Assembly (NCBI GenBank): GCA_946566645.1
Contig: CAMNWZ010000003.1
Coordinates: 1-36,961, forward strand
Length of the DNA stretch: 36,961 nt
Reading direction: 5' to 3'
DNA from: an uncultured Clostridia bacterium
GTDB taxonomy: Bacteria > Bacillota > Clostridia > Oscillospirales > JAAYOS01
The translations under genes and the position numbers were made by a program. Every line of letters starts with the position of its first letter. Position 1 is the stretch's first letter. Below are positions 1 through 8,209 of the stretch, in pieces. The notes beneath the pieces were generated by a model. The model was not told the DNA's origin. It searched no databases and saw only the letters and a program-made list of their open reading frames with translations.

Positions 1-2
1 GG

Positions 3-1532
3 ATCCCGGGTTTCTCCTTCGACGATTTTGCTACATACAACGATAACTACTTCTTCCAGTGGATGGAGGCTCAGACCGGCATCCACATCAACTTTATCGA
101 GCCGCCGCGTACCAGCGCGACCGAGACCTTCCAGACGATGATCCTGTCGAAGGACTATCCGGACTTCGTCCAGAACGTCTACAGCTACTACTCGGGCGGC
201 CCGGACAAGGCGATAGCCGACGGATTCCTGCTCCGCCTCAACGACTATGTCGATCAGTACATGCCCAACTACAAGGCGGTCGTCTATCAGGACGAGACCA
301 CCTTCATCCAGAGCATAAGCGATACCGGCAACCTGTGGGGCGTGCATCAGATACTCGACCGCGTGCAGTCGACCGCCGACGGACTCGGCGTGCGCCAGGA
401 CTGGCTCGACCGCGCGGGTCTCAAGGCTGAGGACATCATCACGATGGAGGACATCGGAAATGTCTGCCGTGTCTTCAAGGAGTACACCTATGAGAACGTC
501 GGACCGCTCTTCCTGTCCGACGGCGCTCTCAGCTTCAGCGCGTGCCTCAACGGCGCGTACAACGTGGTCAGCCCGAAGTTCATGTCCAACGGCTTTATCA
601 ACAAGGACGGCGTTGCCACCTACTCGCCGCTCGAGCCGGGCATGAAGGCGTACATCGGTCAGATAGCCGAGTGGTATGCCGAGGGACTTGTCAACCCGAA
701 CTACATAGCCGACGCCGGAATGTACGCCGGTGAGGATCGCTGGGCGAACAGCGAGGTCGGCATCGGCGAGTTCTGCTACACCACCGACCGCACCTATGCC
801 GCGGCTGCCGCCAAGAGCGAGCTTATGCCGTCGCCCGATTTCGCGCTCACCGCTATCCCGACCCCGCGCCTGAACGCGACCGACGACCTCAAGAAGGACA
901 TACACGTCTGCGAGACCGTCTCGATAGTCAACCCGGGCTTCTCGCTCGGCGTGACCACCGCCTGCTCGAACATCGAGCTTGCCTGCAAGTGGCTGGACGT
1001 TCAGTGGACCGAGGAGGGCAAGCACGCCGCCAACTGGGGTCCGTATGAAGGCGAGAAGGGCGATGTCAACGCGACCTACTACATCGACGAGACCGACGCG
1101 AACGGCGACGGACACGTTGAGGTGTTCCAGCCGTGGATGCGCGAGAAGTACAACGGCAACCAGATATTCCTCGAGGCCAAGTTCGTCCGCTTCATCGCTC
1201 CGAACTACACCATCTGGAGCCGCTCCTGGTCGTCCATCGAGAAGCACCAGATAGAGTACATGGAGATATGGGCGCAGACCGGCACCGACTGGATGTGGCC
1301 GAGCGGAGTTACCCTCACTTCGGACGAGGGCGACGAGGCTTCGTCGATACTGACAAACTGCAACACCGCGTTTGCCGAGTGGTCGGCTAAGGTCATAACC
1401 GGCGAGAAGTCGATAGACACCTACGACACCGAGCTTGTTCCGATGCTCCAGGGCATGAACATCGACCGCGCGGTTGAGCTGTATCAGGCTGCTTACGACC
1501 GCTACATGGCGCGTGTGCAGTACCTGGGCTAA
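3..1532 (+). CDS. Extracellular sugar-binding protein of an ABC importer (5' truncated)
   Basis: Seen: the frame is open from the window edge (codons from position 3) into the first internal ATG at 63, so the gene starts upstream and the signal peptide and first few dozen residues are missing. About 509 residues remain, ending in TAA at 1532. The protein is rich in aromatic residues and Asp/Glu/Asn, and its segments (a block around FVQNVYSYYSGGPDK, then LNDYVDQYMPNYKAV) are typical of family 1 extracellular solute-binding proteins of the LplA type that bind oligosaccharides outside Gram-positive cells. No permease is present downstream; it may lie to the left of the window. Six bases separate it from the next gene, so it is cotranscribed with two esterase-like genes, which suggests an acylated glycan substrate (inference). 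The substrate cannot be named. Confidence 0.85.
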   Translation: MPGFSFDDFATYNDNYFFQWMEAQTGIHINFIEPPRTSATETFQTMILSKDYPDFVQNVYSYYSGGPDKAIADGFLLRLNDYVDQYMPNYKAVVYQDETTFIQSISDTGNLWGVHQILDRVQSTADGLGVRQDWLDRAGLKAEDIITMEDIGNVCRVFKEYTYENVGPLFLSDGALSFSACLNGAYNVVSPKFMSNGFINKDGVATYSPLEPGMKAYIGQIAEWYAEGLVNPNYIADAGMYAGEDRWANSEVGIGEFCYTTDRTYAAAAAKSELMPSPDFALTAIPTPRLNATDDLKKDIHVCETVSIVNPGFSLGVTTACSNIELACKWLDVQWTEEGKHAANWGPYEGEKGDVNATYYIDETDANGDGHVEVFQPWMREKYNGNQIFLEAKFVRFIAPNYTIWSRSWSSIEKHQIEYMEIWAQTGTDWMWPSGVTLTSDEGDEASSILTNCNTAFAEWSAKVITGEKSIDTYDTELVPMLQGMNIDRAVELYQAAYDRYMARVQYLG

Positions 1533-1538
1533 GGTCGT

Positions 1539-2711
1539 ATGGAGTGGAAAACTCTTTGGCACTACCATCTGGTGAACTTCGGCAGACCGCTGGGCGACAT
1601 TAAGGATCACACTCAGCGGCTCCGCCTGTTCACCACGATAGGCGGCGACAGGCTTCGCCTGAAGCTGGATAACCGATACAATCAGGGGGAGATGCGCGTC
1701 GGCTCGATCGAGGTCGAAGCCGGCGGCGCACTCCGCAAGCTGACCGTCGGCGGCAGCACGGATGTCGTGCTCAAACCGGGGGAGACTGTGCTGACCGATC
1801 CGGTCGAGATAAAGACCGAGCCGGGACAGTGGCTGGACGTGTATATGCACATCGCGGAGATGACCGGGGTGTGCGCCATGTGCCAGACCTGGTCGGCGAA
1901 GATGTGGCAGTCGGAGTTCTATCCCGCGGGGGACAGGTCGGTCGTCAAGGAGAGCGTAGATCTGTTCGAGCACCTGCGGATGGACGTCCACAAGCCCGCC
2001 GCGCTGTTCGGCATCAGCCACATAGATGTCGAGACCGACGAGCGCGTCCGCACGATAGCGCTGTTCGGCGACTCGATAACGCACATGTCCTATTACTACG
2101 ACCCGCTGCTCGGACGCGTTGCAGACGAGTTTGCGGGAAGGGCGTCGCTTGCGAACGAGGGCATAGGCGGCAACCGGCTATGCCACGACCCGGCGATCTT
2201 CAAGATGATAAACCAGCCGGCGACTATGTTCGGACCCGCGGGCTACAAGCGGTTCGAGGGCGACCTCTACACCGACATGACCCCGGACGTAGTGCTTCTC
2301 ATGGAGGGCATAAACGACTGCTCGCACGGATACCAGTTCGGCGAGGAGGACAAGGTGCCGTCGTTTGAGGAGTTCGTGTCGCGCCTTACCGAGTGTGTGG
2401 ACTGCGCGCATAAGTACGGGAGCCGCATATATCTCTGCACGGTCATGCCCGCTTCCGCGTTTGACAAGGAGGCGTGGCATCCCGAGTATGAGAGTCTGCG
2501 CAGCGCGATAAACGACTGGATACGCGGGCAGAAGATCGCCGACGGAGTCATCGACTTCGACGCGGAGATGCGCGATCCGAACGAGCCGAGCAGCCCGATA
2601 GGCGCGCTGATGATGGAGGACGGGCTGCATCCGGACACCCCGGGCGGGGAGAAAATGGCAAGCATCGTGCCGCTCGACCTGCTCATCAACCGAGAACAGA
2701 CATACTGCTGA
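1539..2711 (+). CDS. SGNH/GDSL-family hydrolase (likely carbohydrate esterase)
   Basis: A 390-residue protein with two parts. An N-terminal beta-rich region of about 170 residues is followed by an SGNH hydrolase domain. The domain carries block I GDS at residues 177-179 (nucleophile Ser179), the block II glycine in GIGGN (208-212), block III GIND (257-260, Asn259 for the oxyanion hole) and block V DGLHP with Asp361 and His364. No signal peptide is visible, so it is probably cytoplasmic. The start ATG lies six bases after the solute-binding protein stop and AAGG precedes it. Family members remove acetyl or other acyl groups from sugars and lipids. Its place between a sugar-binding protein and a carboxylesterase suggests de-acylation of imported oligosaccharides; the exact substrate is unknown. 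Confidence 0.85.
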   Translation: MEWKTLWHYHLVNFGRPLGDIKDHTQRLRLFTTIGGDRLRLKLDNRYNQGEMRVGSIEVEAGGALRKLTVGGSTDVVLKPGETVLTDPVEIKTEPGQWLDVYMHIAEMTGVCAMCQTWSAKMWQSEFYPAGDRSVVKESVDLFEHLRMDVHKPAALFGISHIDVETDERVRTIALFGDSITHMSYYYDPLLGRVADEFAGRASLANEGIGGNRLCHDPAIFKMINQPATMFGPAGYKRFEGDLYTDMTPDVVLLMEGINDCSHGYQFGEEDKVPSFEEFVSRLTECVDCAHKYGSRIYLCTVMPASAFDKEAWHPEYESLRSAINDWIRGQKIADGVIDFDAEMRDPNEPSSPIGALMMEDGLHPDTPGGEKMASIVPLDLLINREQTYC

Positions 2712-2726
2712 GAAAGGGGAACGACA

Positions 2727-4247
2727 ATGAACAAGTACACTTACGAGTACAAAAAGCCGGTCGTCCAGACCAAGTTCGGCAAGCTGCGCGGAGTGACTTA
2801 CGGCGGCGTGAACATCTTCATGGGTGTCAAGTACGCCGAGGCGAAGCGCTTCCATATGCCGGTGGAGCAGCAGCCGTGGGAGGGCGTGAAGAACGCCTTC
2901 ACCTACGGACCGATAACCCACCAGATGATGCCGCCCAACCCGCCATCCTTCTACCGCGGACTGCATATGCTGCAGAAGCAGAGCGAGGACTGCCAGAACC
3001 TGAACATCTGGGCGCCCAAGACCGAGAACGGCGAGAAGAAGCCGGTGTTCGTGTGGATGCACGGCGGCGGATTCTTCGCGGGCAACGCGCTTGAGGAGTA
3101 TTCGTTCGACGGCTTCAACATGTGCCACTACGGCGACGTGGTGTTCGTGTCGATAAACCACCGCCTGAACCTGCTCGCGCACATGAACCTTGCCGACTTC
3201 GGCGACGAGTACAAGAACTCGGTCAACGTGGGAATAGCCGACCTGGTTGCGGCGCTCAAGTGGATACACGAGAACATCGCGGCGTTCGGCGGCGATCCGG
3301 AAAACGTGACCATCTGCGGTCACTCGGGCGGCGGCGCGAAGGTCCAGTGCATGTACCAGATAGAGGAGGCTGCCCCCTACTTCCAGAAGGGCATCGTCCT
3401 CAGCGGCGTCATGGGACCGTCCTCCCCGACAGCCGACGCGGACAGCCGCAAGCTGGCAAACGCGATAATGGCGGAGATAGGCGCGACTAAGGAGCATCCG
3501 GAGAGGATGTACGAGGTGTCGTTTGAGGAGCTGGCGGCTGCGGCGCGCAAGGTCACCGCGGGCACTCGCATGGGCGGCTGGTCGCCGGTCGCGAACGACT
3601 GGTTCCCCGGCTTCCCGGCGGACGTCGGCTTCATGCCCGGCTCGAAGGACAAGCCGCTGATATTCGGCTCGGTGCTCGGCGAGTTCCCGACCGTCCGCTT
3701 TGAGTCGGACGAGAAGGACGCCATGACCGACGCTGACAAGGTGGCGTTCATCAAGAAGCAGTTCGGCGACAAGGCGGACAAGCTGATGGAGCTGTTCCGT
3801 AAGGCGTATCCGACCCACGATGTCATCGACGTTGTTCAGATGGATTCGCGCGTGCGCATGAACACCCAGGAGACCGCGCTCATCCACTCGAAGAACGGCA
3901 AGAACAACACCTACATCTACATCGCGTCCTACTGCGCGCCGGAGGACGGATGGGTCCCGCTGTGGCACGGCGGCGACGTCGGTTACATCTTCATGAACGA
4001 GGACCGCGTGTTCGTGCTCAACGAGCCGATATACGGCGAGAAGCTGGCGAACATCTTCAGCACGCTCACGCTGAACTTCGTCAAGAACGGCGATCCGAAC
4101 AACAAGTACCTGCCCGAGTGGAAGCCGATTACCGAGAAGAACCACTACGCAATGGTCATCGACCGCGAGTGTGCCTGCCTCGACGGCTTCGACGAGGAGC
4201 TGGTCGCGGAGGTTGCCAAGGTCACTCCCAGCCCGTTCGGAAAGTAA
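2727..4247 (+). CDS. Type-B carboxylesterase (alpha/beta hydrolase)
   Basis: A 506-residue protein of normal family length. Visible hallmarks are the oxyanion-hole HGGGF at residues 112-116, the EDCQNLNIW block just upstream (EDCLxLNV signature of the family), and the nucleophile elbow GHSGG with Ser200. Probable remaining triad members are Glu319 (LGEFP) and His414 (WHGGD); these two are inferred from spacing. No signal peptide is seen, so it should act in the cytoplasm. The start is preceded by GAAAGGGGAA, and the gene is 15 bases after the SGNH hydrolase. Type-B esterases split many carboxylic esters; alongside a sugar-binding protein it may remove acyl or feruloyl-type groups from imported glycan fragments (inference). 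Confidence 0.88.
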   Translation: MNKYTYEYKKPVVQTKFGKLRGVTYGGVNIFMGVKYAEAKRFHMPVEQQPWEGVKNAFTYGPITHQMMPPNPPSFYRGLHMLQKQSEDCQNLNIWAPKTENGEKKPVFVWMHGGGFFAGNALEEYSFDGFNMCHYGDVVFVSINHRLNLLAHMNLADFGDEYKNSVNVGIADLVAALKWIHENIAAFGGDPENVTICGHSGGGAKVQCMYQIEEAAPYFQKGIVLSGVMGPSSPTADADSRKLANAIMAEIGATKEHPERMYEVSFEELAAAARKVTAGTRMGGWSPVANDWFPGFPADVGFMPGSKDKPLIFGSVLGEFPTVRFESDEKDAMTDADKVAFIKKQFGDKADKLMELFRKAYPTHDVIDVVQMDSRVRMNTQETALIHSKNGKNNTYIYIASYCAPEDGWVPLWHGGDVGYIFMNEDRVFVLNEPIYGEKLANIFSTLTLNFVKNGDPNNKYLPEWKPITEKNHYAMVIDRECACLDGFDEELVAEVAKVTPSPFGK

Positions 4248-4258
4248 AAACAGCATAA

Positions 4259-4294
4259 AAAAGTCGACGCACCCGAGCGGATGCGTCGACTTTT
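4259..4294. terminator. Bidirectional Rho-independent terminator
   Basis: A 13-bp perfect stem (arms 4259-4271 and 4282-4294, loop 4272-4281) has A-runs on one side and T-runs on the other, so it can end transcription in both directions. It lies between the convergent carboxylesterase (+) and TIM-barrel gene (-). Confidence 0.9.
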
Positions 4295-4307
4295 GTTTTG
4301 CCCAGAT

Positions 4308-5189
4308 TTACGCCTTTCCGTGCGCCTCTATTCGGCTTATCAGATAGCGCCCGACCTTTGCCATAAGCGCGCTCGCGTCCGGCTCAAGCTCCTTCGGGAA
4401 GGGATAGAGGAAGTTGTCCGCCTCGAAGGTGAAGTCGCCCTCATAGCCGATCTCGCCGAGCGCGGCGGCTATCGACTCCCAGTCCAGCTTCTCGACAAAC
4501 GGCATGGTGTGGCAGTCGCGGACATAGTTCACGTCGTGGACGTGCAGGGCTTTCAGCCGCTTTGAGCCCATCGCGCGGATGAAATCGGCGGGTTCGATGC
4601 CGATGAGCGCGCTGTGACCGATGTCCAGGCAGCCGACTATCCACTTGCTGTCCAGCTCGTCGAGCATGGCGCAGAACTCCTCCGGCTGCGCGCAGACGCT
4701 GTCCACGATGTAGCGCCGACGCTGGTCATACTGCCACATGTTTTCAACGCACACGCGGATGCCGTACTCCTCGCAGTAGGGGATAAGCGAGCGGTAGAAC
4801 TTGATGTTCATGTCGTACAGCTCGTGCCTGTTCGGCGCGTAGGTCAGGTGCTGCACCGGATGGACGACTATCTTCTCAACGCCCATCGTCGCCGCCGCCT
4901 GCATCGCGCGAAGGATGCGTTCGCGTATCACACTGTCGAACGGCTCCTCGCCCTTGGAGGACGGGAAGGGCGCGTGTGCCTGCGCAAAGCCGATGCCGCA
5001 CTCGTCGCCGATGGCTCTCAGCTTCTTCGCATGCTCCTTCCAGCCGTCGCCGCACCAGTGGCAGTCGTCGTTCAGCATCTCGAAAAACGACCAGTCGACC
5101 GCGTCAAATCCCGCCTTCGCGAGAATCCGCACGCACTCCTCGTCGCCGAATCTCTTTGCCAGACACTCGGTCTGTGTTACAAGACGCAT
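4308..5189 (-). CDS. Sugar phosphate isomerase/epimerase-like TIM barrel
   Basis: A 293-residue protein of the xylose-isomerase-like TIM-barrel family (AP endonuclease 2 fold). Likely divalent-metal and substrate residues line the strand ends: His72 (QAHAPF), His110 (VVHP), Glu149 (CVEN), Asp189 and His192 (CLDIGHS), His216/His218 with Asp219 (LHVHD) and Glu256 (TFEAD). The start has GGAGG seven bases upstream. It is the last gene of the operon that starts at 8079, 17 bases after proC, and is closed by the terminator at 4259-4294. Family members isomerise or epimerise sugars, or dehydrate inosose. The companion Gfo/Idh/MocA dehydrogenase and a second barrel suggest an oxidised-sugar or inositol-like pathway; the specific reaction cannot be read from sequence. 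Confidence 0.8.
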   Translation of the reverse strand: MRLVTQTECLAKRFGDEECVRILAKAGFDAVDWSFFEMLNDDCHWCGDGWKEHAKKLRAIGDECGIGFAQAHAPFPSSKGEEPFDSVIRERILRAMQAAATMGVEKIVVHPVQHLTYAPNRHELYDMNIKFYRSLIPYCEEYGIRVCVENMWQYDQRRRYIVDSVCAQPEEFCAMLDELDSKWIVGCLDIGHSALIGIEPADFIRAMGSKRLKALHVHDVNYVRDCHTMPFVEKLDWESIAAALGEIGYEGDFTFEADNFLYPFPKELEPDASALMAKVGRYLISRIEAHGKA

Positions 5190-5206
5190 AGTTTTTCCTC
5201 CAAAAT

Positions 5207-6010
5207 TTATTTGTTTCCGAGCGTTGTCGTGCGGTTGAACGCCTCGACCACCGCGTCGATGACCGCGCCGCGAAATCCGTTCCGCTCAAGCGCGTGCACT
5301 CCCTCGATCGTCGCGCCGGCGGGGGAGCAGACCGCGTCCTTCAGCGCGCCGGGATGCTCGCCTGTCTCGAGCACCATCTTGCCCGCGCCGACCAGCGTCT
5401 GTGCCGCGTACTGCATGGCTTTCGCGCGCGGAAGCCCGCACTTCACGCCCGCGTCGGCAAGCGCCTCGATGAACATGTAGGCAAACGCAGGACCGCATCC
5501 GCTGACCGCGCCCGACGCGTGCGAAAACTTCTCGTCCTGCTCGGCTACGACTCCGCTGAGGCGCATCGCGTGCAGGAACTCGGCGTGCTGCGCGTCATTT
5601 ACGAGCGAGTTTTTGGTGTACTGGGTCATGCCCTCGCCGACCGCCACCGGCGTGTTCGGCTTGATTATGATGACCGGATATTCGCCGCCCGCCATCGAGC
5701 AGAGCTGTGCGATGGATATGCCCGCCGCCATCGACACGAGCACGAAGCCGTTCGACCGCGCGGCGAGCGCCGGCTTTATCTCGTCGAGCAGCTTGTCTGT
5801 CACCTGAGGCTTTGCGCCGAGGAAGATGAATCCGCACTCGGCGGCTATCGTTTGGGTATCGCTTATCACCGCGCCGGTGTCCGCGCTTATTGCCGCCATC
5901 TTCTCGGGATGGTGGTCGGAAAGCAGCACCGGCTCGTCGACCGCCTTTGCCACGGCGCGGGCGAGCGCACCGCCCATGTTGCCGCAGCCGATAAATCCGA
6001 ATTTGCTCAT
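5207..6010 (-). CDS. proC: Pyrroline-5-carboxylate reductase
   Basis: A 267-residue protein catalysing the last step of proline synthesis, NAD(P)H reduction of pyrroline-5-carboxylate. The N-terminal Rossmann motif GFIGCGNMG is at residues 5-13, the middle reads LGAKPQ, and the C-terminal dimer domain carries the family signature around LKDAVCSPAGATIEGV. The ATG at 6010 was chosen because it sits directly before the Rossmann strand, follows a GAGG site, and gives the usual length; an upstream extension of the frame overlaps the preceding gene and has no homology. It is ten bases after the TIM-barrel gene ending at 6021, so it is cotranscribed with sugar genes, an unusual setting for a proline gene. 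Confidence 0.92.
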   Translation of the reverse strand: MSKFGFIGCGNMGGALARAVAKAVDEPVLLSDHHPEKMAAISADTGAVISDTQTIAAECGFIFLGAKPQVTDKLLDEIKPALAARSNGFVLVSMAAGISIAQLCSMAGGEYPVIIIKPNTPVAVGEGMTQYTKNSLVNDAQHAEFLHAMRLSGVVAEQDEKFSHASGAVSGCGPAFAYMFIEALADAGVKCGLPRAKAMQYAAQTLVGAGKMVLETGEHPGALKDAVCSPAGATIEGVHALERNGFRGAVIDAVVEAFNRTTTLGNK

Positions 6011-6020
6011 GTGTGCTGCC

Positions 6021-6851
6021 TCACAGACCGAGCACGTCGCGTATGTAGATGCGCGAGACCTCGGCGGAGTGGAAGTTGCCGACTTCGGGACGGTCAAGCT
6101 CCACGCAGAGAACGCCGTCGAAGCCGACCTCCTCCAGCGCAGCCTTGACGGCGGGGAAGTCGACCGTGCCGTGACCGAGCGCGCGGAAGGTGCCCATCTT
6201 TGCGAAGCCCTCGGCGGACTTAAGCGCGAAGGTGTCCACGTCCTTGAGGTGCATATAGCCGATGCGGCTGCCGTACTGCTTGATTATCGCGGCGGGGTCG
6301 ATGCCCGCGAGGGTGGTGTGCGCGGTGTCGAAGCAGAAGCTGACATTCTTCGGGTCGGTGTGCTCGGCGAAGTAGTCGATGTCGCTCTGCGAGAAGACCG
6401 CCGTGCCGTAGTGCGGGTGGAAGGTGAGGGTCACGCCCTTGGTCTTCGCGTACTCGCCGACGCGGTTGGAAATTTCGCATATCTTGTCGAGCAGCTCGGG
6501 GTTTGTCGGCTGCTCGGGCGCGCCGTCCCTGCCGAAGCCCGCGTGCTGGCAGTTGAACCACTTTCCGCCTATCGCCGCGAGGAAGTCTATCTGTTTGCAG
6601 CTGACCTCCACCATCTTTTCGACATCGTCGGTGAAGTGACCGTAGAGGTTGACTATCTCGACGTTATACTTCTTCGCGAGGTCTATAAGCTCCTGCGGGT
6701 TTTCGGCGTAGTAGTCGCGGATGAACGCGAAGTTTTCGATGTAGTCGTAGCCGAGGAACTTCAGCTCCTTGAACGACTGCTCGAGCGCAGCCTTCGCCGC
6801 CGCGGGTTCGTGATTGGTTATCCATGTCCAGCTTGTGTACGCAACTTTCAT
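6021..6851 (-). CDS. Sugar phosphate isomerase/epimerase (inosose dehydratase-like TIM barrel)
   Basis: A 276-residue TIM barrel of the same superfamily as the 4308-5189 gene but clearly divergent from it. Likely active-site residues are His145 and His147 (FHPHYGT), Asp175 and His178 (CFDTAHTTLAG), His201, Lys203 and Asp204 (MHLKD), and Glu251 (VELDRP). The HPH, DTAH and HLKD pattern resembles IolE-type 2-keto-myo-inositol dehydratases and 3-keto-sugar-handling relatives. The start follows AGGAGG. It sits 19 bases after the Gfo/Idh/MocA gene. A dehydrogenase making a keto-sugar followed by a barrel that isomerises or dehydrates it is a common pairing (inference); the substrate is unknown. Confidence 0.82.
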   Translation of the reverse strand: MKVAYTSWTWITNHEPAAAKAALEQSFKELKFLGYDYIENFAFIRDYYAENPQELIDLAKKYNVEIVNLYGHFTDDVEKMVEVSCKQIDFLAAIGGKWFNCQHAGFGRDGAPEQPTNPELLDKICEISNRVGEYAKTKGVTLTFHPHYGTAVFSQSDIDYFAEHTDPKNVSFCFDTAHTTLAGIDPAAIIKQYGSRIGYMHLKDVDTFALKSAEGFAKMGTFRALGHGTVDFPAVKAALEEVGFDGVLCVELDRPEVGNFHSAEVSRIYIRDVLGL

Positions 6852-6870
6852 CGTGGTGTCCTCCTTTTAA

Positions 6871-8079
6871 TCAGTCGTCCAGAATTCCGTGCATCGGGTT
6901 GTTCGCCATCGGCGCGGTGCGTGCGTACTTGGTGGTGAGTTTCACACGCTCGCCGCTCGCGCTCGATTTCGAGAAGCTGGTGAGTATCTCCAAAACGTGC
7001 AGCTGCTGCTGATAGTCGGCGCGGTGTCCGCGTCCGGTCTTTAGCGCCTTTGCCATGTCCGCAAGACCGAGCGCGCGGCTGTTCACGCAGTAGTCGAACA
7101 TCAGCGGTATCTCCTTATAGCCCATATACGGGTCGGGACGCCCCTTCTTCATAAGCGCCGGGTCGACCGCGGGCGCGGCAGCCATGTCCTCCGGACGGAG
7201 CAGCATCACCGGACCGCCGAAGGTGTTCGGGTCGGGCACGATGAGCGTTCCCTTGGTGCCGTAGACCTCGAACCGCGCCTGCGACGTCCAGGGGTAGTAC
7301 ACGTCGAAGGTGGTGCATATCTGCGCTATCGCGCCGTTCGAGAACTCGATGCTGCCGGTCAGGTGGGTGTCCACGTCGACCGCGATGTGCTCGCCGCGAT
7401 GAGGCTCGGAGGTGATGATGCGGTCGGTGAAGCTTTTCTTCGTCATGCCGAACACCGACTTTGCCTCGCCGAGCAGCTGGACGAGCGCGGTGACATAGTA
7501 GGGACCCATGTCCATCATCGGACCGCCGCCGCGCTTGTAGTAGAACTCGGGGTCGGGGTGCCAGGTCTCGTGACCGTGACAGACCATCGCACAGGTCGCG
7601 CCGAGCGGGTCGCCTATCATGCCGCTGTCGATGACCTGACGCGCCGTCTGGATGCCCGCGCCCATGAATGTGTCCGGCGCGCCGCCGAGCTGAAGTCCCT
7701 GCTTCTGAGCGAGCGCGACAAGCTCGGTCGCCTCCTCCATGTCCACCGCGAGCGGCTTTTCCGAGTAGACGTGCTTGCCGTGAAGCAGAGCCTGCTTGGT
7801 CACGTCGAAGTGCTCGTACGGTCGGGTGATGTTCAGCACCAGCTCGACCTCGGGGTCGTCGAACGCCTCGTACATATCCTTGTATATCTTCGGCACACGG
7901 ACTTTCGCGCCCTTCTCGATCTCGCCCTTGACGTAGTCGACACCCCTCTGTGCGCGCTCGGGTATCAGGTCGCACACACCCACAAGCTCAAGCTCGCTGA
8001 AGGTATGTGTGATGTTCTGCAGGTAGATGCCGCTGATGGCGCCGACGCCTATCATGGCAATTTTGGTCGTATGTCCCAT
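6871..8079 (-). CDS. Gfo/Idh/MocA-family oxidoreductase
   Basis: A 402-residue NAD(P)-dependent sugar or cyclitol dehydrogenase. The N-terminal Rossmann motif GVGAISG is at residues 11-17, and the catalytic EKP of this family is at 107-109 (YSEKPLAVDMEEA). The C-terminal alpha/beta domain includes a GGGPMMDMGPYYV stretch, typical of the substrate-binding half. The start at 8079 follows AGGAGG with good spacing; a longer frame to 8127 would reach into the promoter and was rejected. It is the first gene of a four-gene operon with its own TTGAAA-17-TATACT promoter. The oxidised substrate probably passes to the TIM-barrel proteins encoded downstream (inference). Confidence 0.88.
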   Translation of the reverse strand: MGHTTKIAMIGVGAISGIYLQNITHTFSELELVGVCDLIPERAQRGVDYVKGEIEKGAKVRVPKIYKDMYEAFDDPEVELVLNITRPYEHFDVTKQALLHGKHVYSEKPLAVDMEEATELVALAQKQGLQLGGAPDTFMGAGIQTARQVIDSGMIGDPLGATCAMVCHGHETWHPDPEFYYKRGGGPMMDMGPYYVTALVQLLGEAKSVFGMTKKSFTDRIITSEPHRGEHIAVDVDTHLTGSIEFSNGAIAQICTTFDVYYPWTSQARFEVYGTKGTLIVPDPNTFGGPVMLLRPEDMAAAPAVDPALMKKGRPDPYMGYKEIPLMFDYCVNSRALGLADMAKALKTGRGHRADYQQQLHVLEILTSFSKSSASGERVKLTTKYARTAPMANNPMHGILDD

Positions 8080-8115
8080 GCGAATACCTCCTTTTTTGTG
8101 AAAACTGCCAAATAC

Positions 8116-8144
8116 AGTATACAGCATCTATCAGCGAATTTCAA
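8116..8144 (-). promoter_or_regulatory. Sigma-A promoter of the oxidoreductase/TIM-barrel/proC operon
   Basis: On the minus strand a TTGAAA -35 box (plus 8139-8144) and a TATACT -10 box (plus 8116-8121) are separated by exactly 17 bp. Transcription would start shortly before the ribosome binding site of the gene at 8079. The -35 box lies only four bases from the -35 box of the divergent promoter. Confidence 0.75.
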
Positions 8145-8148
8145 CAGC

Positions 8149-8177
8149 TTGCAAAAAACATTTATCCGCGCTATACT
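8149..8177 (+). promoter_or_regulatory. Sigma-A promoter of the M20/YgjP gene pair
   Basis: A TTGCAA -35 box (8149-8154) and a TATACT -10 box (8172-8177) have a 17-bp spacer. Transcription would start around 8184, giving a short leader before the ATG at 8210. Confidence 0.75.
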
Positions 8178-8209
8178 TTAACTACGAACCGAGTTTTGGA
8201 GGGGAAAGC

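Noticed and set aside
1-10. BamHI and SmaI sites (GGATCCCGGG) at the first bases, suggesting a cloning junction
   Set aside because: The bases read through in frame as part of the solute-binding protein, and another BamHI site occurs inside hydA, so a vector junction cannot be claimed.
2178-4256. 692-codon open frame on the minus strand opposite the esterase genes
   Set aside because: It is antisense to the carboxylesterase and the end of the SGNH hydrolase, with Arg/Val/Leu/His-rich composition and no motif.
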